From Rhodoferax sp. (GTDB taxonomy: Bacteria > Pseudomonadota > Gammaproteobacteria > Burkholderiales > Burkholderiaceae_C), in assembly GCF_030646845.1 (NCBI RefSeq), contig NZ_JAUSLE010000051.1:1-64000 (forward strand): DNA of 64,000 nucleotides. Reading direction: 5' to 3'. The position numbers and the translations under genes are program-made. Numbering within the stretch: position 1 is the stretch's first letter; the number at the start of each line of letters is the position of its first letter. A model generated the notes under the pieces. The model saw nothing but the letters and a program-made list of their open reading frames with translations. It searched no databases and had not been told where the DNA came from. Shown one piece after another: positions 19,265 to 27,662 of the stretch.

Positions 19265-20173
19265 ATGCGCCTGAGTTTCTCAAAACTACCGTCGATCTAC
19301 CTCCTGATGGCGATATCCTGCGCCGCCGCGTCGGTGCAGGCTCAAGGCATCGCGGCTGACAGCACGCAGGCGGTTACCCTGCGCCTGGAGGCCATCGCCT
19401 ACGAGAATGGCGAAGGCGTGACGCGTGACCCGGTGCTGGCCGCCAGCCTGTACTGCAAGGGTGCCCGTCTGGGCGACGCGGAAGCCCAATACAACCTGGG
19501 ATGGATGTACGCCAACGGGCGTGGCGTAGCGCGAAATGATGTGACCGCTGCCTTCTTCTTTCACGCCGCCGCTGAACAGGGACTGGCCGCCGCGCAGCGC
19601 ATGCTCAAAGTCGTGGGGGGCCCGACCACCGAGGTGCCCGACTGCATGCGTGAACCCGCGCGACCGGCGGCAGCGGGGCCCATTGACGGGCCAGGCGTGG
19701 ACTATCAGGCGGTGGCGCCCCGGAAAATTTTTGAGCTGGTGATGAAAATGGCCCCCCAGTACCAGGTGGAGCCCCAACTGGCGCTGGCGATCATCGCGGC
19801 AGAATCGAACTTCAACAGCCTGGCGCTGTCACCGAAGAACGCCCAGGGACTGATGCAACTCATCCCGGAAACCAGCCAACGTTTCAACGTTCGCAATCCC
19901 TTCGATCCGGCCCAGAACATCCGGGGTGGATTGACCTATCTGCGCTGGTTGCTGGCTTATTTTGAGGGCGATGTGGCACTGGTGGCGGCCGCCTACAACG
20001 CGGGCGAAGGCAAGGTCGAGCGATATCGCGGGGTGCCGCCCTATCTGGAAACCCGCGCCTATGTGCAGCGAATACTCAAGGCGGTCGGTACTCAGGCGCA
20101 TCCGTTTGACGCCAAGGTGGCGCGGGCCTCACCCTCACTGCCCTTGATCCGCCTGCCCTTGCGCGCCAAATGA
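19265..20173 (+). CDS. Lytic transglycosylase with Sel1-like repeats
   Basis: 302-residue exported peptidoglycan lytic transglycosylase. Signal peptide MRLSFSKLPSIYLLMAISCAAASVQAQ. Residues ~40-115 hold Sel1-type repeats (LYCKGARLGDAEAQYNLGWMYANGRGVARND and AAFFFHAAAEQGLAAAQRML). The C-terminal SLT domain carries the catalytic Glu180 in LAIIAAESNFNSLALSPKNAQGLMQLIPETSQRF, plus NIRGGLTYLRWLL and AYNAGEGKVERYRGVPPY. The Sel1-plus-SLT combination is known in betaproteobacteria; Sel1 repeats probably mediate protein contacts. ATG 19265 chosen because the signal peptide begins there. Monocistronic, convergent with gpx. Confidence 0.9.
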   Translation: MRLSFSKLPSIYLLMAISCAAASVQAQGIAADSTQAVTLRLEAIAYENGEGVTRDPVLAASLYCKGARLGDAEAQYNLGWMYANGRGVARNDVTAAFFFHAAAEQGLAAAQRMLKVVGGPTTEVPDCMREPARPAAAGPIDGPGVDYQAVAPRKIFELVMKMAPQYQVEPQLALAIIAAESNFNSLALSPKNAQGLMQLIPETSQRFNVRNPFDPAQNIRGGLTYLRWLLAYFEGDVALVAAAYNAGEGKVERYRGVPPYLETRAYVQRILKAVGTQAHPFDAKVARASPSLPLIRLPLRAK

Positions 20174-20176
20174 GCG

Positions 20177-20205
20177 CCTGACTCGACCCGAAGAGCCGAA
20201 TCAGG
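20177..20205. terminator. Possible bidirectional hairpin between the transglycosylase and gpx genes
   Basis: CCTGACTCG and CGAATCAGG pair with one mismatch across an 11-nt loop, between convergent genes and overlapping the gpx stop. No T-run on either side, so termination is only a guess from position. Confidence 0.3.
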
Positions 20206-20686
20206 CCGCCAGGGCCGCTGCAATGTCCCCTGCCATGCTGGCCGGTGTATCGGTCGGCGCGTAGCGCTTGAGAACGGTGCCGTCCTTGCCGACCAAGAAC
20301 TTGGTGAAGTTCCATTTGATCGCCTTGCTGCCCAGCAGGCCAGGGGCCTCGGCCGCGAGCCATTGGTACAAAGGGTGGGCCTGAGGGCCATTGACCTCAA
20401 TCTTGGCCATCATCGGAAAGCTGACGCCGTAGTTCAATTGACAAAACTCGGCAATCTCACCATTGCTGCCCGCGTCCTGAGCACCAAACTGGTTGCATGG
20501 AAAACCCAATACCACCAGCCCCTGTTTGCCGTAAGTCTGATGCAACTCCTCCAGGCCGGCAAACTGCGGCGTGAAACCGCAGGCGCTGGCGGTATTGACT
20601 ATCAGCATCACCTTTCCCTTGAACTTGCTCAATGGCACGGACTTGCCGTCGATTTGCAGGGCGTCAAAATCGTAGACGGTGCTCAT
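20201..20686 (-). CDS. Glutathione peroxidase family thiol peroxidase
   Basis: 161-residue peroxidase of the GPx family, reducing hydrogen or lipid peroxides with thioredoxin or glutathione. It is a cysteine (not selenocysteine) enzyme: the peroxidatic Cys36 lies in [13 protein letters not shown]. The other tetrad residues are in [10 protein letters not shown] and WNFTKFLVG. The Cys in FPCNQ (about 70) may act as the second cysteine of a thioredoxin-dependent cycle. Single gene, ATG at 20686. Length matches bacterial BtuE/GpoA-like enzymes. Confidence 0.94.
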   Translation of the reverse strand: MSTVYDFDALQIDGKSVPLSKFKGKVMLIVNTASACGFTPQFAGLEELHQTYGKQGLVVLGFPCNQFGAQDAGSNGEIAEFCQLNYGVSFPMMAKIEVNGPQAHPLYQWLAAEAPGLLGSKAIKWNFTKFLVGKDGTVLKRYAPTDTPASMAGDIAAALAA

Positions 20687-20740
20687 GGGCGCTCCAATTC
20701 AAAAAAGGGGGGTGCCAAGTGTCTCACTTTGAAGCGGAAG

Positions 20741-21616
20741 TCAGCGCTTGCCAAACGACACCACTGCCAGCAGTGAGGCCATGAGAATCAAAGCACCACC
20801 CAGCAGTGTGCGCGTCGACAACTCGCCGGTACCCAACACCACCGACGACACGCTGGCAAACACCACTTCCGACAGCATGATGAGCGAGGTGGCACTGGCA
20901 CTCAGGCGCGCTGCACCGTATTGCAGGGCCAGGTTGCCCGCCAGAAACGCAAGACTGATGACCAGGGCCAGACCCGCCCAGGCCACGCCGGGTGCGGGCG
21001 GCGCGGCCACCACGCCCAGCGCCATGCCGACCAGCGCAACCCCCGTGGCCATCACCGCGCCGCCGCCAAACATGGCCAGCATGCGGGACTCGCCCGGTGT
21101 CTGATTGAGGCGGCGCAGCAGGATGTTGGTCAGCGCAAAGCTGAACCCTCCCACGAGGGCCAGCCAGTCGGCCAGGCTTTCCGGGACGGGCCAGGGTGAT
21201 GCCGGCGTTTTGAGCACAATCACGACACCGGTGAGCGCCAGCGCCAGTCGCAATACGGAACCGGCCGTGGGCTTCTCACCCAGCAGTGGCCAGGCCAGCA
21301 GCACGACCCAGGCCGGCATCAGGTAGAACAGCAGAACCACCCGCACCACGTCTCCCACCGTCACCGCCCAGTTGAATCCCACATTGGTCAGGCCGGAGGC
21401 CAGCACCAGCAACCACAGCAGCGGGTGCTTCCAGAAGCCTTGCCAGGCACGAGGCCGGAACACCAGCAGACACAGCAAGGCAAAAACATAGATGATGGCG
21501 GTGGCCCACAGCGGATGCAGGCCATGGTCCTGCAGCGCCCGAAAGGGCCACCAGGACACCCCCCAGACAAAAGCATTGAGGGTCAGCGCCGTCGCCGCGA
21601 GCGCCTTATGCGGCAT
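20741..21616 (-). CDS. EamA/DMT family transporter
   Basis: 291-residue inner-membrane protein with about ten hydrophobic segments and two EamA repeats (first starts LTLNAFVWGVSWWPFRALQ, second about residue 150 with LADWLALVGGFSFALTNILLRRL). Members export metabolites or amino acids; the substrate here is unknown. Its start overlaps the stop of lplT by one base (TGATG), so it is translationally coupled to the lysophospholipid transporter gene. Confidence 0.86.
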   Translation of the reverse strand: MPHKALAATALTLNAFVWGVSWWPFRALQDHGLHPLWATAIIYVFALLCLLVFRPRAWQGFWKHPLLWLLVLASGLTNVGFNWAVTVGDVVRVVLLFYLMPAWVVLLAWPLLGEKPTAGSVLRLALALTGVVIVLKTPASPWPVPESLADWLALVGGFSFALTNILLRRLNQTPGESRMLAMFGGGAVMATGVALVGMALGVVAAPPAPGVAWAGLALVISLAFLAGNLALQYGAARLSASATSLIMLSEVVFASVSSVVLGTGELSTRTLLGGALILMASLLAVVSFGKR

Positions 21617-22899
21617 CAGTCATGAAAATTGTCATTGCGGGCGATGGCCAGCAGATGCTCAACCTCGGCGCGATGCTGGACGCAATTGCGTGCATGCCAG
21701 CGTCTGATGATCCACATGAAGCCGGCGATCACCAGGCCGAACGCCGTGATGGCGGCAAAGGTCGGCAGCCCCAGGCCGGTGGACAGACTGTAGGCGGCAC
21801 CGAGCGTCAGGATGCAAGCCTGTTCGTTGAAGTTCTGAACCGCGATGGAGCGCCCGGCCCCCATCAGGTTGTGTCCGCGATGCTGCAACAAGGCATTCAT
21901 GGGCACCACGAGGAAACCGCCCAGGGCACCCAGCAAAATCAGAAAAGGTGCTGCCACCCACACATTGGTGATAAAGATCAGCATGATGATCAACAGGCCC
22001 ATGCCGATACCCAGCGTGATCACCCGGGGGCCATCTTCAAGACGCATGCGCATCGACGCCACTACAGCGCCAACGGCCATGCCAATGGCCACCACGCCTT
22101 GCAGCGCAGAGGCTTGCGTCACGCTGTAGCCCAGCGCAGCGGCCGCCCAGGCCAGCACGATGAACCGCAAGTTGCCCGCCACACCCCAGATGAGCGTGGT
22201 TGCAGCGAGGGAAATCTGGCCCAGTTTGTCGCGCCACAAACGGGCATTGCAGGTCCAGAAATCAGGCAGCAAGGAGGTGATCCGCTTGGGCATGGGACGC
22301 ATTTCCACACCCGTCAGGGGAATATGGGTGTTAAACCACGCCGCAAGAAAATACAGGAATATCAAAACGCTGATGGCGGCCTCGGGCGGCGTGTCCAGGC
22401 TGGTCGTGATCAGCGGGAGGTCCACCGACAAGAGCATGGGGGCCAATATGGGCCCCACCAGCTGGCCACCCAGCAAGACCCCAAGAATGATGGAGGCAAT
22501 CGTCAGGCCTTCAATCCAGCCGTTGGCTTTGACCAGCTGCGACGCTGGCAGCAGTTCGGTGAGGATGCCGTACTTGGCGGGTGAATAGGCGGCAGCACCG
22601 AGCCCCACAATCGCATAGGCCAGCAGGGGATGACTGCCAAACAACATCATCAGACAACCCAGCACCTTGATGAAGTTGCTGATCAACATCACCCGGCCCT
22701 TGGGCATGGAGTCGGCAAACGCCCCGACAAAAGGCGCGAGAATCACATAAAACAGCGCAAACATCGGCACCAATGCCGCCTGTTGCCACTCCGGGGCCTT
22801 GCTGGTTCTGAGTAACTGGACAGCTGCAACAAACAGGGCGTTGTCGGCCAGCGAGCTGAAGAACTGCGCTGACATGATGGTAAAAAAGCCGCGTTTCAT
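21616..22899 (-). CDS. lplT: Lysophospholipid transporter LplT
   Basis: 427-residue major facilitator-type flippase that returns lysophospholipids from the periplasmic to the cytoplasmic side for re-acylation. Recognised from the N-terminal MKRGFFTIMSAQFFSSLADNALFVAAVQLL, the loop FADSMPKGRVMLISNFIKVLGC, AAYSPAKYGILTELLPASQLVKANGWIEGLTI, and PMNALLQHRGHNLMGAGRSIAVQNFNEQ. E. coli often pairs lplT with aas (acyltransferase); here it is followed instead by an EamA transporter. Divergent from alr across 126 bp. Confidence 0.93.
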   Translation of the reverse strand: MKRGFFTIMSAQFFSSLADNALFVAAVQLLRTSKAPEWQQAALVPMFALFYVILAPFVGAFADSMPKGRVMLISNFIKVLGCLMMLFGSHPLLAYAIVGLGAAAYSPAKYGILTELLPASQLVKANGWIEGLTIASIILGVLLGGQLVGPILAPMLLSVDLPLITTSLDTPPEAAISVLIFLYFLAAWFNTHIPLTGVEMRPMPKRITSLLPDFWTCNARLWRDKLGQISLAATTLIWGVAGNLRFIVLAWAAAALGYSVTQASALQGVVAIGMAVGAVVASMRMRLEDGPRVITLGIGMGLLIIMLIFITNVWVAAPFLILLGALGGFLVVPMNALLQHRGHNLMGAGRSIAVQNFNEQACILTLGAAYSLSTGLGLPTFAAITAFGLVIAGFMWIIRRWHARNCVQHRAEVEHLLAIARNDNFHD

Positions 22900-23025
22900 T
22901 GTCTACAGGCGCGCATCAGTGACACTGATACAGGGGTTTTGTTATATGTTTCCAAACGATAGCGGGTTATAGCATGCCATCGGGATGTCAGAATCCAGAG
23001 TTCCACCAGTCACCCTAACCGCGCC

Positions 23026-24150
23026 ATGCCTCGCCCGATACAAGCCACCATCCATACCGACGCACTTCGCCACAACCTTGAGCGCGCCCGGCAGGCGGCG
23101 CCTGATGCGCGGGTCTGGGCCATCGTCAAGGCCAATGCCTACGGCCATGGCATCGAACGAGTGTTTGAGGGTTTTCGGGGTGCCGACGGCTTTGCCCTGC
23201 TGGATCTGGAAGAAGCCCGGCGCGTGCGCGCGCTGGGCTGGCGGGGCCCCATTCTGCTGCTGGAAGGCGTGTTCGAATTGCGTGACCTGGAGCTTTGCTC
23301 GCGGCTGGACCTGTGGCATACGGTGCACTGTGACGAGCAGATTGACATGCTGGCCACACACAAGACCAACGTGCCGCACCGGGTGTTCCTCAAAATGAAT
23401 TCCGGCATGAACCGGCTCGGTTTCACGCCACAGCGCTACCGCGCCGCCTGGACCCGCCTCAATGCATTGCCCCAGGTCGACGAAATATCGTTGATGACCC
23501 ATTTCAGTGACGCCGACGGCCCGAAGGGCGTGGCAACCCAGATGGCAGTATTTGCAGAGGTCACACGCGACCTGCCCGGCGAACGGTCTTTGAGCAACAG
23601 CGCCGCCACGTTGCGTCACAACGTGACGGCCACGGACGCCAGCAGCCACCCTGACACGCAGGTGGCATCCGACTGGGTACGCCCCGGTATCGCCCTATAT
23701 GGCAGTGCACCCGACTTCCCCCAGCACAGTGCGACTCACTGGAGCCTGCAACCCGGCATGACACTCGCTACAAAAATAATAGCTACACAGGACCTTGCGA
23801 CGGGGGCTATGGTTGGCTACGGCTCTACGTTCGTGGCCGAGCGGCCCATGCGCATCGGCGTGCTGGCCTGCGGCTACGCCGATGGCTACCCAAGAGCCTG
23901 CTCGACCGGCACCCCGGTGCTGGTGAACGGCGTTCGCACCCGGATGGTGGGCCGCGTGAGCATGGACATGATCACCGTCGACCTGACACCCGTGCCCGGC
24001 GCGGGCTTTTGCAGTGAGGCAACGCTGTGGGGCCGCGCCGCCAATGGTGTCGTGCTGGATATTGACGAAGTTGCACAATGTGCGGGCACAGTGGGCTACG
24101 AATTGATGTGCGCGCTGGCTGCGCGAGTTCCCGTGGTTGTGGCCGAGTAA
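23026..24150 (+). CDS. alr: Alanine racemase
   Basis: 374-residue PLP enzyme making D-alanine for peptidoglycan. PLP lysine is Lys35 in [11 protein letters not shown]; the second catalytic residue is the Tyr in [10 protein letters not shown]; the substrate-contact motif [14 protein letters not shown] is present. Length is typical. A copy of the dispersed repeat (23767-23816) lies inside the gene and encodes [17 protein letters not shown], just before the conserved VGYG turn, so the open frame has absorbed or resembles the repeat without loss of active-site motifs. It diverges from lplT. Confidence 0.95.
   Translation: MPRPIQATIHTDALRHNLERARQAAPDARVWAIVKANAYGHGIERVFEGFRGADGFALLDLEEARRVRALGWRGPILLLEGVFELRDLELCSRLDLWHTVHCDEQIDMLATHKTNVPHRVFLKMNSGMNRLGFTPQRYRAAWTRLNALPQVDEISLMTHFSDADGPKGVATQMAVFAEVTRDLPGERSLSNSAATLRHNVTATDASSHPDTQVASDWVRPGIALYGSAPDFPQHSATHWSLQPGMTLATKIIATQDLATGAMVGYGSTFVAERPMRIGVLACGYADGYPRACSTGTPVLVNGVRTRMVGRVSMDMITVDLTPVPGAGFCSEATLWGRAANGVVLDIDEVAQCAGTVGYELMCALAARVPVVVAE
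23767..23816 (+). repeat. Dispersed repeat, copy inside alr
   Basis: GCTACAAAAATAATAGC core, then at the family offset CGACGGGGGCTATGG. Read in frame in the alr C-terminal domain. The core and the G-tract half are both well conserved, making this one of the better copies although it is coding. Confidence 0.7.
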
Positions 24151-24191
24151 CGCCTGATCATGCTGCCATGCCTGAAGTTGAGAGACCTTTG

Positions 24192-25400
24192 ATGACTTAC
24201 GTTCCCATCCCCGTTGCCATGCTCGAACTCGGCAAGCCGTTGCCGGTCGATGTGTGGGATCCCCAAGGCAAGTTGCTGTTGCGAAAAGGGCAACCCATAC
24301 TCTCGGAGCAGCACAAGGAAATGCTGAACGCTCACCAGGCGTGCATGACGGAAAGCGACGCCAAGGCCTGGCAAAGGAGCTACGAGCGGATGATCCACAC
24401 CATGCTCCGGGATGGGGCGGATGTGGAAACTATCGCACGGGCGTCCATGCCGGCAGAAATATGGGAAACAGATTATGTGGTTGGCACAGAAGTGCTCGGC
24501 GGCTGGCTGGACTTGCAGGAGATTCTGCGCGGGCTGCTGTACCAGGGCGAAGCCGCCATCACCCCCCTGCAACGACTGGAAGGCATCGAAAAGAAGGCGC
24601 TTGAACTGCTGAAGAGCGATCCTGACGAAGCCCTGTTCATCCTGTTTCAGGCGTTGGCCGACATATCGTTGGGCTATTGCGCTACCCACGCGTTGTTGTC
24701 GGCCGTCGTGTGCGAACTGACCGCTGAAAAACTGGGCCTGCCAGAGGATGCCCGACGCGTCCTGTTCCGTTCGGCCCTGGTCATGAATATTGGCATGGCC
24801 CGGGCGCAGGACAGCCTGACGCGGCAAAGTTCGATTCTCAATGACGGCCAGAAAAAGCTGATCCGGGAACACCCCCAGATAGGCGCTGAAATCCTGCAGG
24901 GCTTCGGTGTGGCCGACGAAGACCAGTTGGACATCGTGCGCTGGCATCATGAACTGGATGAGTCGCGCGGACTGGCCAGGAACTTGGAAAACCGGCGTAT
25001 TTTGCGCACCGCCGACGGCTTTGTCGCCAAGATGGCGCCCCGCAAGACGAGGTTGGCCATGTCACCGCTGGGCGCCGCCAAATCCGTTTTTCTTGGCTCC
25101 GCGACAACCAGCGAAAAACTCGGGGCTGCCATGGCGACCTCGGTCGGGTTCTACCCACCTGGCACCTACGTGCAACTTGTCAACGGCGAAAAGGCGGTCG
25201 CGGTCGCGCGCGGTTCGCGCGCCAACAACCCTCACGTGGTCAGCATTGTCACCCCGGGCAACATGCCCATGAGCAACTACCTCTACCGGGACATCACCAA
25301 CCCGCAGTTTGCCATTCGGTCGCCGGTCAACGCCGAAAATATCAAGATCAAAGTCAGCCAGGAGAAGGTGATGAAGGCGCGAATGGAACGCCCAGGCTGA
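24192..25400 (+). CDS. Degenerate HD-GYP-like domain protein
   Basis: 402-residue cytoplasmic protein. An N-terminal part of about 140 residues (LGKPLPVDVWDPQGKLLLRKGQPIL) resembles the domain often found before HD-GYP modules. The central part follows the HD-GYP pattern: CATHALLSAVVCELTAEKLGL, then ALVMNIGMARAQDSLTRQSSILNDGQKKLIREHPQIGAEILQGFG and DIVRWHHELDESRGL. The metal-binding HD is replaced (MN in VMNIGMA) and no GYP triplet follows HHE, so cyclic-di-GMP hydrolysis is unlikely and a binding or scaffold role more plausible. The ATG at 24192 has GAGAG upstream; an in-frame ATG at 24168 is possible. Downstream of alr with a 41-bp gap. Confidence 0.72.
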   Translation: MTYVPIPVAMLELGKPLPVDVWDPQGKLLLRKGQPILSEQHKEMLNAHQACMTESDAKAWQRSYERMIHTMLRDGADVETIARASMPAEIWETDYVVGTEVLGGWLDLQEILRGLLYQGEAAITPLQRLEGIEKKALELLKSDPDEALFILFQALADISLGYCATHALLSAVVCELTAEKLGLPEDARRVLFRSALVMNIGMARAQDSLTRQSSILNDGQKKLIREHPQIGAEILQGFGVADEDQLDIVRWHHELDESRGLARNLENRRILRTADGFVAKMAPRKTRLAMSPLGAAKSVFLGSATTSEKLGAAMATSVGFYPPGTYVQLVNGEKAVAVARGSRANNPHVVSIVTPGNMPMSNYLYRDITNPQFAIRSPVNAENIKIKVSQEKVMKARMERPG

Positions 25401-25420
25401 CGCACCCGGCCCCGGCCGGT

Positions 25421-26341
25421 TCAAGCCTTGTGCTTGCGCAGTCCCAGGGCCATCACGGCGCCCACCACCAGCGTCGCGCCGGCCAATTGCATGGGAGCGA
25501 TCGCCTGCCCAAGTATGAGCCAGGCCAGAACCAGCGCAAATACGGGTTCCACATTCATGATGGGTGAACTGCCCACGACACCCAGCTTGGGCAACAGGGT
25601 GAACATGATGGTAAAGCCCGTGCCATACAAGAACGTGAGTGCTGCCAGCCCCCACCAGCCGGACACGGCATTGGGCAGGTGAAAACCGCCCTGGGCACCC
25701 ACTGCCGCCAGCGCCAGCATGCCCACGATCCCCATGGTGACGGCAGTACGGACTCGGCCGTCAATGCCAGCTGCCTCATGCTGGGTCAACACCAGCGCCA
25801 CGCCAAACGTGGCCGCGGCTGTCAGCGCAAATGCCACGCCCGCACCGATCTCGACCCATTGCCCCGCGGCACCAAGCCCCGACGCCGCGCCGAGCACATC
25901 GAGCGCCAATGCCAGTCCCAGCAGAATCACCGGCATGGCGAGCAGGACCGCACGCTCCGGAATGCGCCGATAAAACACCCAGGCCCAGAAGGCGGTCCAC
26001 AAGGGATAGGTGTTGAACGCCAGCAACGCCAGCGCCACCGGCAAACGGGCGACCGATGCATACAGGCACAGGCTTTGCACCCCCACCAGCAGTCCGATGA
26101 CAGGCAGCACGCGAAGGTGCCGGGCGGTGAACACAACGGGCACGCCCTGAATCGCCACCAGCAGGGCGACCGCCAGCGCTGTGACGAGACTGCGCACCGC
26201 CACCGCCGTGGGCACATCCACGCCGTGATTGAACGCGATGCGCGCCGCCACGTGGTTGGCGCCCATCATCAGCGCGATCAGCAGCAGCGTGGCAAACGCC
26301 GCACGATTCAGGACTTGCGGAGCTTTCGGGAGTACAGTCAT
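25421..26341 (-). CDS. EamA/DMT family transporter
   Basis: 306-residue inner-membrane protein with ten hydrophobic segments in two EamA repeats (first: LLIALMMGANHVAARIAFNHG; second around residue 165: EIGAGVAFALTAAATFGVALVL). It is not closely similar to the other EamA protein in the window. Substrate unknown. The start codon is only 20 bp from the divergent cbpA start, so the two promoters must overlap or lie within the neighbouring genes. Confidence 0.85.
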   Translation of the reverse strand: MTVLPKAPQVLNRAAFATLLLIALMMGANHVAARIAFNHGVDVPTAVAVRSLVTALAVALLVAIQGVPVVFTARHLRVLPVIGLLVGVQSLCLYASVARLPVALALLAFNTYPLWTAFWAWVFYRRIPERAVLLAMPVILLGLALALDVLGAASGLGAAGQWVEIGAGVAFALTAAATFGVALVLTQHEAAGIDGRVRTAVTMGIVGMLALAAVGAQGGFHLPNAVSGWWGLAALTFLYGTGFTIMFTLLPKLGVVGSSPIMNVEPVFALVLAWLILGQAIAPMQLAGATLVVGAVMALGLRKHKA

Positions 26342-26361
26342 TTTTTCACGGGAGGGGTTTG

Positions 26362-27324
26362 ATGGAATTCAAGGACTATTACAGCATCATGGGTCTTGAG
26401 CGCACCGCGACGCAGGACGAAATCAAGCGCGCGTACCGCGCGCTTGCACGCAAGTACCACCCCGACGTCAGCAAAGAGTCCAACGCCGAAGCCCGCTTCA
26501 AGGAAGTTGGCGAGGCTTATGAGGTACTCAAGGATCCCGAAAAACGCGCCGCCTACGACCAGCTCGGCGCCAACTGGAAGGGCGGGCAGGAGTTCCGGCC
26601 GCCACCCGACTGGAACGCCGGTTTCGAGACATCCGGCCGAGGATTTAGCGAGCACGAAGCGGCCGAGCACAGCGACTTTTTTGAGTCCCTTTTCCGGCGT
26701 GGGTTTGGCGAAGGGCGGACGGCCCAGGCGCGCAGCGCGGCCTACTCTGCGCATGGGGAAGACCGTCACGCCAAAATCCAGATTGACCTCGAAGATGCTT
26801 ACGACGGCGCCACACGCCGCGTCACGTTGCAGATGCCCGAGGTCGACGCCCAGGGTCATGTGGCGTTGCGCGAACACACCATCGAATTCACCATCCCCAA
26901 GGGTGTGCGCGCCGGACAGCATATCCGCCTGGCCGGACAGGGTGGACCCGGCATCGGACAGGGCCAGCCGGGCGACCTGTTTCTGGAAGTCGAGTTTCGA
27001 CCGCATGCGCACTACCGTGTCGACAAGCACGATGTCTACCTTGATCTGCCGGTGGCACCGTGGGAAGCGGCATTGGGTGCAGAAATCGAAGTCCCGACCC
27101 CGAGCGGCCCGGTCGAGCTCAAGATCCCTCCCGGCTCGGTGGAAGGACGCAAGCTGCGCCTCAAGGGACGTGGCATTCCTGCGCGCACCCCGGGGGACTT
27201 CTACTTTGTGCTGAAAATTGCGCTGCCGCCAGCGGACAGCGAAGCGGCCCAGGCCTTTTATCGCAGCATGGCGACACAATTCAAATCCTTCAACCCACGA
27301 GTCAAACTGGGAGCACAGGCATGA
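26362..27324 (+). CDS. cbpA: Curved-DNA-binding/DnaJ-type co-chaperone CbpA
   Basis: 320-residue J-domain co-chaperone. J domain at the N-terminus: YYSIMGLERTATQDEIKRAYRALARKYHPDVSKES, with the HPD motif needed to stimulate DnaK ATPase. A linker of about 60 residues follows without the zinc-finger of DnaJ, then two C-terminal substrate-binding beta domains (DRHAKIQIDLEDAYDGATRRVTLQ; VYLDLPVAPWEAALGAEIEVPTPSGPVELKIPPGS). That layout is CbpA (DnaJ type II). ATG 26362 follows a strong GGGAGGGG. The stop overlaps cbpM by 4 nt. Confidence 0.93.
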   Translation: MEFKDYYSIMGLERTATQDEIKRAYRALARKYHPDVSKESNAEARFKEVGEAYEVLKDPEKRAAYDQLGANWKGGQEFRPPPDWNAGFETSGRGFSEHEAAEHSDFFESLFRRGFGEGRTAQARSAAYSAHGEDRHAKIQIDLEDAYDGATRRVTLQMPEVDAQGHVALREHTIEFTIPKGVRAGQHIRLAGQGGPGIGQGQPGDLFLEVEFRPHAHYRVDKHDVYLDLPVAPWEAALGAEIEVPTPSGPVELKIPPGSVEGRKLRLKGRGIPARTPGDFYFVLKIALPPADSEAAQAFYRSMATQFKSFNPRVKLGAQA

Positions 27325-27662
27325 GTACCAACGAAACGTTGCCGCCCCTGCGCGGCGCCAGCCTGGAGCAGCCGGGCGAACTGACCCTGATTGAAGTCAG
27401 CCGCACCTGCGCGGTACAGGTCGGATTCATCCTGGAACTGATCGAGGAAGGGGTCATCGCCCCGATCGCTGGCGACACACCTGACAACTGGCGTTTGAGC
27501 GGCACGCAGCTGCGTCACGTCACGCTGGCGTCCCGCCTGCAGCGCGACCTGGGTGTCAACCTCGCCGGTGCCGCGCTCGCGCTGCAACTGCTCGATGAGA
27601 TCGAAACGCTGCGGGCGCAGATCACAGCAAGCGCGCCTGCGGCAGGCGGCGACGAGTTTTGA
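27321..27662 (+). CDS. cbpM: Chaperone modulator CbpM
   Basis: 113-residue MerR-like helical protein that binds the J-domain of CbpA and inhibits it. Recognised by size, position directly after and overlapping cbpA, and the family pattern LTLIEVSRTCAVQVGFILELIEEGVIAPIAG...LRHVTLASRLQRDLGVNLAGAALALQLLDEIETLRA. Its last 41 nt overlap the 3' end of the convergent P-type ATPase gene. Confidence 0.9.
   Translation: MSTNETLPPLRGASLEQPGELTLIEVSRTCAVQVGFILELIEEGVIAPIAGDTPDNWRLSGTQLRHVTLASRLQRDLGVNLAGAALALQLLDEIETLRAQITASAPAAGGDEF

Noticed and set aside
21622..22584. Long plus-strand open frame (320 residues) opposite lplT
   Set aside because: His/Gln/Arg-rich shadow of the high-GC lplT gene; no recognisable domains.
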